Source: Epinephelus fuscoguttatus
Lineage: Eukaryota; Chordata; Actinopteri; Perciformes; Serranidae
NCBI RefSeq assembly: GCF_011397635.1
Contig: NC_064754.1
Location: forward strand, 30,360,543-30,424,542
Reading direction: 5' to 3'
Length of the DNA: 64,000 nt
Within the stretch, counting starts at the first letter, position 1. Each line of letters starts with the position of its first letter. Under the pieces are notes generated by a model, which saw nothing but the letters and a program-made list of their open reading frames with translations, had not been told where the DNA came from and searched no databases. Shown piece by piece: positions 34,701-41,784 of the stretch. The position numbers and the translations under genes were made by a program.

Positions 34701-37700
34701 TTTGCTCAGGTCGTTGTTCATCAAAGATCACTGCATTGACATGCCTTGTGTTCATCAGTCAAATGTCTTTTTTTTGCAGAAGCCTCCTTTTCAGTGCTTC
34801 CCAGTGTCCTGCGCTTCTGTTCACGTTCTCTCTTCCTGTGGGGCTCGCCTGCCTCCAATTATTCATCCTTACCTCTTCTCTTTACCTCATCAATTCATCT
34901 TTTTTCTTCAGTTACTTTCATTATTTCTTCTTTTCTCACTGCCTTTGAGATTTTTCTCCCCATGTTCTCATTAGTTTTAATCTTTTTTCATCCTCACCCT
35001 CCATGCTGGTTTGCGATTGGCTGTGGTGTGTTATGTGGCGTCATGTGCTACCAACCTGTCCTCTGGCGTCCCGCCTGCAGTTGGCGGCTCTCTCTGGTCT
35101 CTGGGTTTGGGCTCTGCCCCACTAGGCCCTCCAGCCCCTGGCAGGTTGCACAGGAGCATTTCCTGGGCAGGTACCGTCCACCACATGTGTGCCCCCACCC
35201 CCCACCCCCCTCCAGAAAATCCTGGTGGAGTGTATTTCTTCTCACTTGCACAATAGAGTGCTCTGCCAGCACAAACTGAAAGTGACATTTGATCATCACA
35301 TGACTTTCATTATATCCTCTCTACTGTAAGTTAAAGATGTTGCGAGAGAAAGTCATACATTATCTCTTACTTGCTATCAACTGTAGGAGATCCAAAGACA
35401 GCGATATTGTTTGCCCACTAAAATGTTTTAAAGGAATGGTTTGACATTTTGGATAATATGCTTATTCTCTTATTTGACAAAAGTTAAATGAAAAGGTAGC
35501 TGTTTCATATCTGTTTTTTCAGTATGAAGCTTATGTGCCGGACGTTTTCTTGGCCGAAATGCTGTGCTAAGCCGGACAGACTTGAGAGTGGCAAGGAAGC
35601 AAATATTGTGTGTACTTCCTAAAGTGTCCATCTATTCCTTTAAAGGGAAACACCAGCTAAATTAAGAATTCCAATATGTTGTTTCCATGGTTTAGGAAAG
35701 CTCAATCAATATTTGTGAACACAAACTACTCGTTTTTTATTGTAGCCAGAAACCAGAGGTGAATCTCAAACTTGTGATGTCATCAAGTATGAAATCTGGA
35801 GCTGCTCCATAGACGATAAATGGGAGCCTGATTTTATGGACCCACAGAATGTTTTTTTTTCTTTCTCATACCCAAATGTTTTATTGCCTCGATCTTCATT
35901 ATGGAGGAGCAGAGTCAGCTAATTTCAAAGGTTAACGTTGAAGCATGTTGTTAAGCATGCCTCGAGTTGGATGCAACAACTTGCTGTGACAGCTTCTCTT
36001 TGTTTTTAACCATGACCCAGCATTACTGTCCTCTATACCCAATTCATGCAGTATAAAGATCTTTCACTTCCTGTCCTCCATCTGAATTTCAGGTGTCATA
36101 ATAGTCACATGATTGCAAACAAGCTACTCATTGTCTGTGGAGCAGCTTCAGACTTAATACCCTGTGACATCAGAAATTTGAGTTTAGCACTCTAGTTTTG
36201 GATTTGGCAGAGAGTTGTTTATGTATGTTAATAATTTTGGACTATTTTAGACCATAGGAATAACATATATACACTTTGACAGTGGGCGTAGTTTCCCTTT
36301 AATTGCAAGTGAGATATGATGTGTAGGAGTTTCTTTATCCAGTTTGCAACTCTCTTCTCCTGCACACCTGTTACTGATAACTTATTTGTGCAAAAAAGCT
36401 CCTGCTATATGATAAAGAAATCATGAAGATTGTGCAAGTGAAGGAATTCAGAATATCTGCTTTACCCATCATCAGTCTTCTATTAACACGGGGAGGGAGG
36501 GAGGGAGGGTCCTCCACAAGAGATGCTGAAACTGCCTGCGCTCGGACTAATCAGTCCAATGACACCTTAAGATGGCTCATGATTTATTTTTTGACTCCTT
36601 CTTTGATTTGTTTTTCCATCATAATCATTTTCTTCTAACTCTCTAGCTCTGAAATATACTCCCAGGTTGACCCTGTAACCCCTGACCCTCAGATGTTGTC
36701 AACAGAAGAGCCCAGACCTTATTGAACTAATGTGCTCTTTTTGCCCTACTGATAGACCAGTAGGGTGACCAAGACATTTGTCAGAGCAGCAATTTTAAGG
36801 TCCAACAGTCATGTGTGAAAGAGACCTGATCACGTTGGCTGCTCCTTCTTTGAGTGTAGGGGTACTGTTCGTTGGGAGATACAGGACTGGAGGGGCCTGG
36901 TCTGGGCTGCTGTTGCAGTAACTGCACTGCGTTTTGGGCCGAGTTAACCAACAAACCAACCGAGCAGATGCATGTATCTCGATGGAAAAATCAAGTAGAT
37001 GAACCAGTGATGGATAGATGCTGCCTGCTGCACTGATCTGTCTTTGTCTCTGATTTCAGTGTTTGTAGGTTGGATTTACTGTAGGTCAAGATCTGAATGT
37101 CCATATGCACACGTGTGTGTTTGCCTGAATGTACTTGAGATTGTTTGATCAATGTGGAAACATCTGATTCTGTTTGTTATCATGATTAATTTCAGTCATT
37201 GTGTACTCGTCTAGAATCTTGATTTTTAGAGAGAATGTGTGTGAGGTGTCAAAATTACTACTGACAGAAATCATTGTTTGTTGTTGGAGTCTTACACCTG
37301 CGTATGGCTTTATATCTCTCTGATTTTGTCACTAATGTTGGACAACACCGTGTGTGAGTGTGTATGTGTTTGTCTTAAGTGTGTATCCACCTATAACCCA
37401 CATGGTTGTTGCCCTGTCCTGCTGTAGACTCTGTGGTGGTGCTCGAGGAGGGGTCAGGGGTCACTACAGCACACACGCCATCTGATTGGCTAGAGAGTGA
37501 AGAGTTTGAGCCAATTACCTCTGATCCCATCTTCATGTCTGCAGACAAGTTCACCAAGACCCCGCCTCCTGGAACGCTCAGCAGGGTAAGAAGTTGGTGC
37601 ACATTTTTTTTTAAATTTTGCACACAAAACAGGGCATGCATCTTCCACTGACTTGATCGTATCAAGAGTAATCAAAATACTATATGTTGTACAGCATGAT

Positions 37701-40700
37701 AAACTAACCACCTGTTGTTTAGCCATCAGCTGATACACTCCTCTAATCCTTCTCCTCCAGTCCTCCTCGACCTCCAGTCAAGATGATGAAAAGTCAACGC
37801 TGGAGGAAGTGAGTGAGGGAGCGATTCCTATCGATCAGCCCACTGCGGGACCCTCCACTCCAGGCAGTCAGGGGCCTGAGCTTCCCTTCCAGACCCACAC
37901 TCAGTCCCAGGGTCATGGACTCAACAAGTCCAGCTCCTCTCCGGAGCTCCAAACCTTACCCGAAGCCTTCTCCAAGGCTGCTATGGAGTCTGAGACTGCG
38001 CCAGGAGACACATTGTGGCCCAAAGCACCTTCCTTAGATGGCAAGCCTCAGCCCCAGCAGCCTCATTTTGAGAAAGAGAAGGTGGAAGGACTCACAGGAG
38101 GGGACGTTAATGGACTGGGAGGTCAGAGTCAAGGGCCTGAAGCCCCAGGTGTAGTGCCATCTCAAAGTGGAGGAGCAAGAATGAGGCTGGAGTTTCCAGC
38201 AGCAGCGGCGCAAGCTGGACCCATCTCCCCCAGTGGAGGCCACAGACCACGGGGTCACACCATCTCAGTATCAGCCCCTTCCTCCAGGAGGGAGAGGAGG
38301 ACAGACAGGGACTCGTACCATAGTCGACCCGGACCCAGCAACACAGAGAAGATCTCTGGACTGAGCCCCAGGTACTTCAACGCTTGCACAAAAAACTGCT
38401 GCAGCAGCTGTCGTCTGTTTATGGCAATTAAGTGATGCAATTTATTAACAAAACTCAGTAAGCTAATCTCTGCTCTGATGTGAAGAGGCAGCCTGCCAAT
38501 AATCATGTTCTAAAACCCTGTTTGAGATGATGAAAAATCAGAATTGCAGGGTTGAAATGAATCTTTGAAAATGAAAAGCACTTAAAAAATGAAGAGATGA
38601 TAAACTATTTCCTAAAATATGGAATAGAACATAGTCTTAACTAAGCTGTATTATTGTTCAGATTTTAATAAATTTCTTTATTTGTGTGTTAACACCATGT
38701 CCATTCATGGATTCAATGCCTATGAATCACACATCTATTCTGTGCTTTTTTTTAAAATTCTTGCGCCTGAGCCCAACACTTATTTTTCTCTGTCGACTTC
38801 ATGTCTCCTCTAGCTTTGTCTTCCTCCAGCTGTACCACTCTCCTTTCTTTGGGAACGAAGCCAACAAGCCGCTGTTGCTCCCCAAAACTCAGGTTAGTTG
38901 ACCTCTCTGACTGACCTGGAATCTGCTTTAAGTGTGTTTTTACACATCGTTTACAATGTTTAATCTCTGTGGTAGGTGATTGATCGTGCTGTGAAGGTCC
39001 TGGACCAGATGCCTCCTTATGACACCCATAAGATCGGAGTGGTGTTTGTTGGAGCTGGTCAGGTGAGAACACAATGTCACTGATTGACTGATATTTCTGG
39101 GAGATAACTTCTGTTGTCTGTGACTTCACACCTTCATCCTCTCCTCTCTCTTCAGGTCAACAATGAGGTCGCCATTCTGTCAAACGAGTACGGTTCAAAC
39201 CGCTACGCCGCCTTTCTAACAGGCCTGGGCAAACTAATCCATCTGAAAGACTGTGACCCCGACCAGATCTTTCTTGGAGGGCTTGACCAGTACGGAGATG
39301 ATGGAGAGTTCACCTACTGCTGGCATGACGACATCATGCAGGGTGAGTGTGTGTGTGTGTGTGTGAGACAGGGAAAGGAATCACATTTATGGTGATTTAA
39401 TAAGTCTTTGTTTTTACACAGCTAGTCTGCGTGTTACCTCTGCAAAGGTGGTTATGTTTTTGGTTTGGTTGGTTTGTTAGTTGTTTGTCAGCAGGATTAT
39501 GGAAAAACTACTGGCCCGACTCTCATGAACTTGATGGAAGGGTGCAGCATGGGCCGAGGAAGAGCCCATTCAATTTTGAATTCATTGTAAATCCGAATCA
39601 CGGGGTGGATAAACAAATTATTTTTAATAAATGCACAGCTGCGATGATGAGGCCTCAGCTAAACACAACCATATTTTGACATAATTCAGCGAATGCTCTT
39701 GCAGATTTGCATATCGTAAAAGACTGGACTATTGGCCTTGGTGGAGGTCGTTGCTCTCTGAGTGCCTTCCTAGTTATTAATGCAGTCCTGTCTCTGCAGC
39801 TATCTTCCACATAGCCACACTGATGCCAAACAAGGAGAGCGACAAGGGCTGCTGCAACAAAAAGCGTCACATTGGCAACGATTTTGTCATGGTGGTGTAC
39901 AATGACTCTGGAGAGGAGTACAAACTTGGCACCATAAAGGTACATGGACACACATATGCACACGTCTAAAAGTGTATAGTATATATTTTGTACTTTGACA
40001 CCAATCTCTTGTCCTCTTCCCGCTCCTGTTAGGGTCAGTTTAACTTCGTAGAAGTCATTATAAAGCCACTGGATTATGAATGTAACCTTGTCACCCTCCA
40101 GTGCCGCAAAGGTAAGCTGATCACTGTGTTTCCTCTGGTGTGTCCTTTGACACTGTGTTCTGTTTTTCTTTTATTCCTCCTCTTGTTCTCTCTTTCAGAC
40201 CTGGAGGGATTAGTTGACACCACAGTGGCCAAAATTGTTTCAGATCGGAACCTTCCACTGTTAGTCAGACAGATGGCTCTGCATGCTAATGTAAGTCTTT
40301 ACCCTAATCTCCCCCTCTCACTCCCAGTCACATCTACACACACTCACTCCTCTTCGTCCCCCCACAGATGGCGTCTTTAGTCCATCAGTACAGAGCCAAC
40401 CCGTCCGATGCTTATGCCTCTAAGTGGCTGGCTAGATTAAGGCATATAAAGAGAATAAGGACAAGGGTAAGAAAACACACAAACAACGAAGAGAATAACC
40501 TTCATCACTGTTAAATTAATGGCATTATACATTTCATCCATCTTGCTTTCTTTCTGCTCTGGCTCAGGCCCAGGAGGACATCCAGTCACGTTCGACTCCT
40601 GGCATCTCTCTGACCCAGGGACATGCTCAGCCAAACAAGGCAATACAGCAGAGCACTCCACCACCAAACCCCGAAACCAGTGGGCAGAGAAAGAGACTTG

Positions 40701-40735
40701 TATCCACAGTTGATGATTTTACGGATTTTGTTTGA
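9211..40735 (+). CDS. tsc2: TSC2 / tuberin, Rheb GTPase-activating protein (complete, 41 coding exons)
   Basis: Tuberin pairs with hamartin (TSC1) and TBC1D7 at the lysosome and converts Rheb-GTP to Rheb-GDP, shutting down mTORC1. I traced 41 coding exons with matching phases, 5706 nt, 1901 aa (human 1807). Exons: 9211-9345, 9466-9552, 9829-9939, 10034-10181, 10500-10617, 10721-10769, 11930-12055, 12205-12278, 12391-12517, 13222-13365, 13458-13595, 13702-13805, 13944-14025, 14124-14279, 15109-15228, 15654-15776, 15876-15982, 16100-16265, 18463-18585, 18712-18846, 19081-19270, 19423-19516, 19601-19703, 21022-21116, 24823-24963, 29359-29520, 29651-29809, 30303-30415, 31206-31448, 34099-34341, 35081-35170, 37428-37585, 37761-38371, 38814-38892, 38976-39062, 39156-39342, 39800-39939, 40033-40111, 40199-40290, 40368-40466, 40568-40735. 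The start MNKQPSKES aligns with the human N-terminus; the end [15 protein letters not shown] matches the human end. No frameshift or internal stop was seen. Confidence 0.96.
9607..9819 (+). mobile_element. tRNA-derived SINE with 16-bp target-site duplication
   Basis: The body (about 9623-9803) starts GGGCGCCAGTGGCTTAGTGG, with pol III A box TGGCTTAGTGGTAGAGCA and B box GGTTCGACTCC (9687-9697), followed by a tRNA-unrelated part and an A/AT-rich tail. The direct repeats AAAATCTGTGCATGTG at 9607-9622 and 9804-9819 are identical, a classic LINE-mediated duplication. It sits in the small intron before tsc2 coding exon 3; the right repeat ends only 9 bp before the exon. Confidence 0.9.
10770..11929. 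other. tsc2 intron 6, no recognisable feature
   Basis: This intron of 1160 bp is AT-rich. No convincing repeat, RNA gene or coding frame was seen. Confidence 0.4.
12518..13221. other. tsc2 intron 9, no recognisable feature
   Basis: This intron of 704 bp contains a short A/T homopolymer tract at about 12655-12682. Nothing else could be assigned. Confidence 0.4.
14280..14313 (+). repeat. (CA)n microsatellite directly after the tsc2 exon 14 donor
   Basis: The donor GTACAC of the exon ending at 14279 runs straight into an uninterrupted CA array. Such arrays are unstable, and CA-rich RNA is a known hnRNP L target. Confidence 0.85.
14336..15032. mobile_element. Non-autonomous hAT element with perfect 8-bp target duplication
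   Basis: The termini TAGGGCTGTCAA (14336-14347) and TTGACAGCCCTG (15021-15032) form a 12-bp TIR with one mismatch at the outermost base. They are flanked on both sides by ATGTTGTC (14328-14335 and 15033-15040), the 8-bp duplication typical of hAT transposons. Subterminal sequences repeat TTCGAA-type motifs. The interior at about 14570-14930 is strikingly GC- and CpG-rich and holds open frames on both strands (114 and 126 codons) with no recognisable domain. It lies in tsc2 intron 14. Confidence 0.88.
15229..15653. other. tsc2 intron 15, no recognisable feature
   Basis: This intron of 425 bp is AT-rich with nothing that I can assign. Confidence 0.4.
16405..17100 (-). mobile_element. 5'-truncated LINE 3' end (L2/Rex1-like), ORF2 C-terminus
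   Basis: On the minus strand, 17089-16745 encodes 114 residues with [37 protein letters not shown] and [19 protein letters not shown]. This is the conserved C-terminal end of a fish non-LTR retrotransposon reverse-transcriptase protein. The element's 3' UTR follows and ends in GGGATCAATAAAGGTGTATC plus a short GATA/AAGA-like tail near 16405-16430. The frame is open but only the last part of ORF2 remains, a dead 5'-truncated copy in tsc2 intron 18. Confidence 0.8.
17101..18462. other. Remainder of tsc2 intron 18, probably transposon-derived
   Basis: The stretch from about 17620 to 18170 looks like a DNA-transposon relic: CAGACTGAAGCTCCCAGAA, a GC-rich interior and an end with GCCAGACCAGAGATGCAAGCC and GTGGTCTGGAACCAGGCTA, similar to teleost Harbinger ends. 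I could not find a clean TIR or target duplication, so the borders are unknown. The rest is unassigned. Confidence 0.4.
20023..20323. mobile_element. MITE (GGAGCAGTATGTAGGA ... TCCTACACATTG)
   Basis: Start AAGGAGCAGTATGTAGGACT and end AAATCCTACACATTG are imperfect inverted repeats of a very common fish MITE. The right terminus is cut short by the next element, which begins at a TTAA at 20324. A related fragment may lie near 47361-47530. Confidence 0.6.
20324..20817. mobile_element. TTAA-bounded MITE (AAGGAATAGTTCAGCATTTTGG)
   Basis: It begins TTAAGGAATAGTTCAGCATT at 20324 and ends with the inverted form, TTTCCCAAAAAGTCAAACTATTCC plus TTTAA at 20817. TTAA at both ends suggests piggyBac-type target use. 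A related copy lies at 35428-35643. It is non-coding and lies in tsc2 intron 23. Confidence 0.75.
21022..38371 (+). CDS. tsc2: tsc2 exons 24-33: phospho-regulatory linker
   Basis: Residues 921-1591 form the poorly ordered middle region where growth-factor and energy kinases act. Conserved Akt-type RxRxxS/T sites are visible: RARSTS (about S945, human S939), RSRSIS (about S991, human S981) and RPRGHT (about T1555, human T1462). The LSRSSSTSSQ block at the exon 32/33 junction corresponds to the human SRSSSVSSQ block. [11 protein letters not shown] is nearly identical to human. The 611-nt exon 37761-38371 is the longest coding exon and Pro/Gly-rich. Exons 25 (24823-24963, 141 nt) and 31 (35081-35170, 90 nt) are multiples of three and match the human exons known to be alternatively spliced. 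Confidence 0.9.
21117..24822. other. tsc2 intron 24 (3.7 kb)
   Basis: This intron separates exon 24 from the probable cassette exon 25. It contains the hAT-like element at 22613-23626. The final 400 bp before the acceptor is strongly pyrimidine-rich (about 24410-24790) on the coding strand. No other gene or RNA was recognised. Confidence 0.5.
22613..23626. mobile_element. Non-autonomous hAT-like element (TAGGGCTGTACCA ends)
   Basis: TAGGGCTGTACCA at 22613 is mirrored by TTGGTACAGCCCTA ending at 23626. The flanks CCTATAGT (22605-22612) and CCTATAAT (23627-23634) are an 8-bp duplication with one difference. The element is 1014 bp and AT-rich with no transposase frame. Its ends resemble those of the element at 14336-15032, so the two are probably related. 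Confidence 0.82.
24964..29358. other. tsc2 intron 25 (4.4 kb)
   Basis: This is the largest tsc2 intron after the cassette exon. It holds a split MITE (26165-26457 and 27775-27890) interrupted by about 1.3 kb of other sequence. I see no convincing gene in the remainder. Confidence 0.5.
26165..27890. mobile_element. MITE interrupted by a nested insertion
   Basis: The left part (GGGAGAGTTCACTCCAAAAT... to about 26457) and the right part (about 27775 onward, ending GTGAACTGTCCCTTTAA) match the left and right halves of the intact copy at 45408-46147. The roughly 1.3 kb between them has no counterpart there. The inserted block starts GGGGTGGGGGAAATAATCGA and ends near GAGATTTTCACCCCCAGTGG, which look like degraded inverted ends of an hAT-type element. 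Confidence 0.65.
29870..30290 (+). repeat. Dispersed fish repeat (ATGGATTGCCATGAAATTTGG)
   Basis: It contains phrases of a very common teleost interspersed repeat: GGATTGCCATGAAATTTGGT, CATCAGCCTCAGCTGTACTT and AAGCACCGCTGCTAGCA. A second copy in opposite orientation lies at 47690-47890. It is non-coding, in tsc2 intron 27. Confidence 0.65.
30416..31205. other. tsc2 intron 28, no recognisable feature
   Basis: This intron is 790 bp. Nothing was assigned apart from a short GATGAT repeat near 31172. Confidence 0.4.
31585..32300. mobile_element. MITE with imperfect TIR GTTAGAGATATACTATG
   Basis: The start GTTAGAGATATACTATGTAG (31585) and the reverse complement of the end (GTTAGAAGTATACTGTGCAG, ending 32300) agree over about 20 bp with a few differences. 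It is non-coding, about 716 bp, in tsc2 intron 29. Confidence 0.65.
32830..33010. repeat. ACA/ATACAC-rich low-complexity tract
   Basis: About 180 bp built from degenerate ACACAATACAC-type units. No regular longer period was seen. Confidence 0.6.
33130..33735 (-). pseudogene. Broken LINE (L2-like) reverse-transcriptase 3' fragment
   Basis: On the minus strand, 33588-33130 encodes [45 protein letters not shown] and [13 protein letters not shown], the C-terminal part of a fish L2-clade RT protein. Upstream in the same frame, ...VIGIILDP is followed by a stop codon before KFNKRVKKI (about 33605), so this copy is dead. It belongs to a different lineage from the LINE end at 16405-17100. It lies in tsc2 intron 29. 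Confidence 0.78.
34067..34091 (+). repeat. (TGTC)n tetranucleotide repeat next to the tsc2 exon 30 acceptor
   Basis: About six TGTC/CTGT units end just before CATCACAG at 34098, the acceptor of exon 34099-34341. Here the repeat forms most of the polypyrimidine region. Confidence 0.8.
35428..35643. mobile_element. TTAA-bounded MITE, short copy
   Basis: TTAAAGGAATGGTTTGACAT at 35428 and CTATTCCTTTAA ending at 35643 are inverted ends of the same family as 20324-20817. Internally it has TTATGTGCCGGACGTTTTCT, also typical of this fish MITE. It is about 216 bp, internally deleted. Confidence 0.7.
35640..36302. mobile_element. TTAA-bounded MITE (TTAAAGGGAAAC ends)
   Basis: It starts TTAAAGGGAAACACCAGCTA at 35640 and ends GTAGTTTCCCTTTAA at 36302. 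Its left TTAA is also the right TTAA of the preceding element, so the two abut exactly. It is 663 bp, non-coding, in tsc2 intron 31. Confidence 0.72.
36303..37427. other. Right part of tsc2 intron 31
   Basis: Apart from the G-rich tract at 36490-36509 I see only unassigned sequence. Confidence 0.4.
36490..36509 (+). repeat. G-quadruplex-type tract GGGG(AGGG)4
   Basis: Five G runs are separated by single A bases, the most favourable loop length for a four-tetrad-run quadruplex. It is on the tsc2 sense strand in intron 31, so it could fold in pre-mRNA. Confidence 0.8.
38814..40735 (+). CDS. tsc2: tsc2 exons 34-41: Rap/Ran-GAP-like catalytic domain and C-terminus
   Basis: Residues 1592-1901 hold the GAP domain that supplies an asparagine thumb to Rheb. 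The motif KKRHIGNDF gives Asn at about 1736 (human N1643), and VVYNDSGEE gives Asn at about 1744 (human N1651). [29 protein letters not shown] and [10 protein letters not shown] are almost identical to human. The end [15 protein letters not shown] keeps the RSK/S6K-type site (S1892, human S1798). The short exon before it (40368-40466) carries a basic stretch ([12 protein letters not shown]). All key residues are present, so the GAP should be active. Confidence 0.95.
39343..39799. other. tsc2 intron 36 with (GT)n and a repeat relic
   Basis: The donor is followed at once by a GTGTGT array to about 39365. At about 39420-39780 there is a stretch resembling a common fish MITE (CTCTGCAAAGGTGGTTATGTTTTT and CTACTGGCCCGACTCTCATG). 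No clean ends were found. Confidence 0.5.
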
Positions 40736-40831
40736 TTACATTACACACACTCACACACACACACACCCAAACTGCAGACATGCACACACTTGCCTCAAAG
40801 CGGAGACAAGTTTACTTTCACTTCTCTGTTA

Positions 40832-41371
40832 CCCCTTGTCCCCCACATGAGCTCTGGTTCTTGAAGTGGTTCCCTTCAGGATTCTTGGAACCTTGGTGCT
40901 ATCTAGCAAACCAGCGTGTTTCCAACAGTTTTGCACAGAACCATTATAATCAAGGATGTAGAATCAACGGAGGGTGTCGGCACAGTGCACAATGGAAGTA
41001 ATCAGTAGTAGCAAAATTGCTAATTTGCATCGAGTACCTGCAAACTATTGTTCTCTTATTACAGATATTTGTTTTTATCCAAAAGACAAGCATGAGCCAA
41101 CAATTAATGAGATGACCGCACGCTCTTTTTGTCTGATGATCTCTCATTTGATGTCTCCATTGTTGCCTTCTCCATCTTCTCTTTCCAACCTGTAGAATAT
41201 GACACACACTGATGTCTCAGTTCGCACTTGAGAGCAAGGAAACCTGCTATTTTCTGGTTCCAGATGAGAACCAACTTTTCTGGTTCCGAACCAGTGTATT
41301 TTTGGGGGAAATGCTCTGACTGGTGCAAAGGTAGGTTTGGGGAACCGGCTTAATGTTGGTGGCAAAGGGGT
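40832..41371 (+). mobile_element. TIR DNA-transposon relic in the tsc2 3' UTR, copy A
   Basis: The ends ACCCCTTGTCCCCCACATGA (40831 onward) and GTTGGTGGCAAAGGGG (ending about 41370) are imperfect inverted repeats. The body matches, in opposite orientation, the copy at 50139-50618 over phrases such as AACCTTGGTGCTATCTAGC, ATGGAAGTAATCAGTAG and AGACAAGCATGAGCC. No transposase frame is present and the family is not named. Confidence 0.75.
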
Positions 41372-41661
41372 ATGAGTTGAAGAATTCAGGACGACACACT
41401 GATTTTGATTCAAACCAGTCGGGACTTTGTATTGGGGAAACTCATGAGCTTCATGGTATCATAAAGGCTTATTTTGTGATGAAGTATTGATATGTGAAGA
41501 CAGTAATTTCTGCATATTTTTCGAACATTTTGAAATGCTAACGCTTTGCACTTTTTAGGTCTAATCAATATGTTTCTGATGTGCAACACGAGATGAGCAA
41601 AGTTGTACAGAACACTACGTTTGAGAGAGCAGGGTGTGTTTGTGAGTAAATATATGTGTGG

Positions 41662-41667
41662 AATAAA
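41662..41667 (+). terminator. tsc2: tsc2 poly(A) signal AATAAA
   Basis: This is the only canonical AATAAA that I saw between the tsc2 stop and the convergent pkd1 signal, and GT-rich sequence follows it. It supports tsc2 transcript ends near 41680-41700. Confidence 0.7.
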
Positions 41668-41784
41668 GAAGTGAACATGAAAAAGGCTTGAGATTTGGAT
41701 TTTGTGATCGCTTGAGTGCAGACCACAAACCTGTAGCAAAGGGCCAGAGGGTAACTTTAACCAAAACCATTTAATCACGCACAG

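Larger units (their letters stand above)
40736..41690 (+). other. tsc2: tsc2 3' UTR
   Basis: It runs from the TGA at 40733-40735 to a poly(A) signal AATAAA at 41662-41667, with cleavage expected 10-30 nt later. It starts with a CA repeat (about 40741-40766). More than half of it (40832-41371) is a TIR transposon relic. A GT-rich stretch follows the signal, as expected. Confidence 0.7.

Noticed and set aside
34746..35279. A 177-codon plus-strand open frame beginning before tsc2 exon 31, with an acceptor-like TTTTTTTTGCAG and EASFS, similar to human VASFS
   Set aside because: Using the acceptor at 34779 would read exon 31 in the wrong frame. The acceptor at 35080 gives [10 protein letters not shown] in phase with exons 30 and 32.
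37809..38435. A 208-codon open frame that could look like a separate gene
   Set aside because: It is the inside of tsc2 exon 33 (37761-38371) plus intron read-through. The Met is internal.
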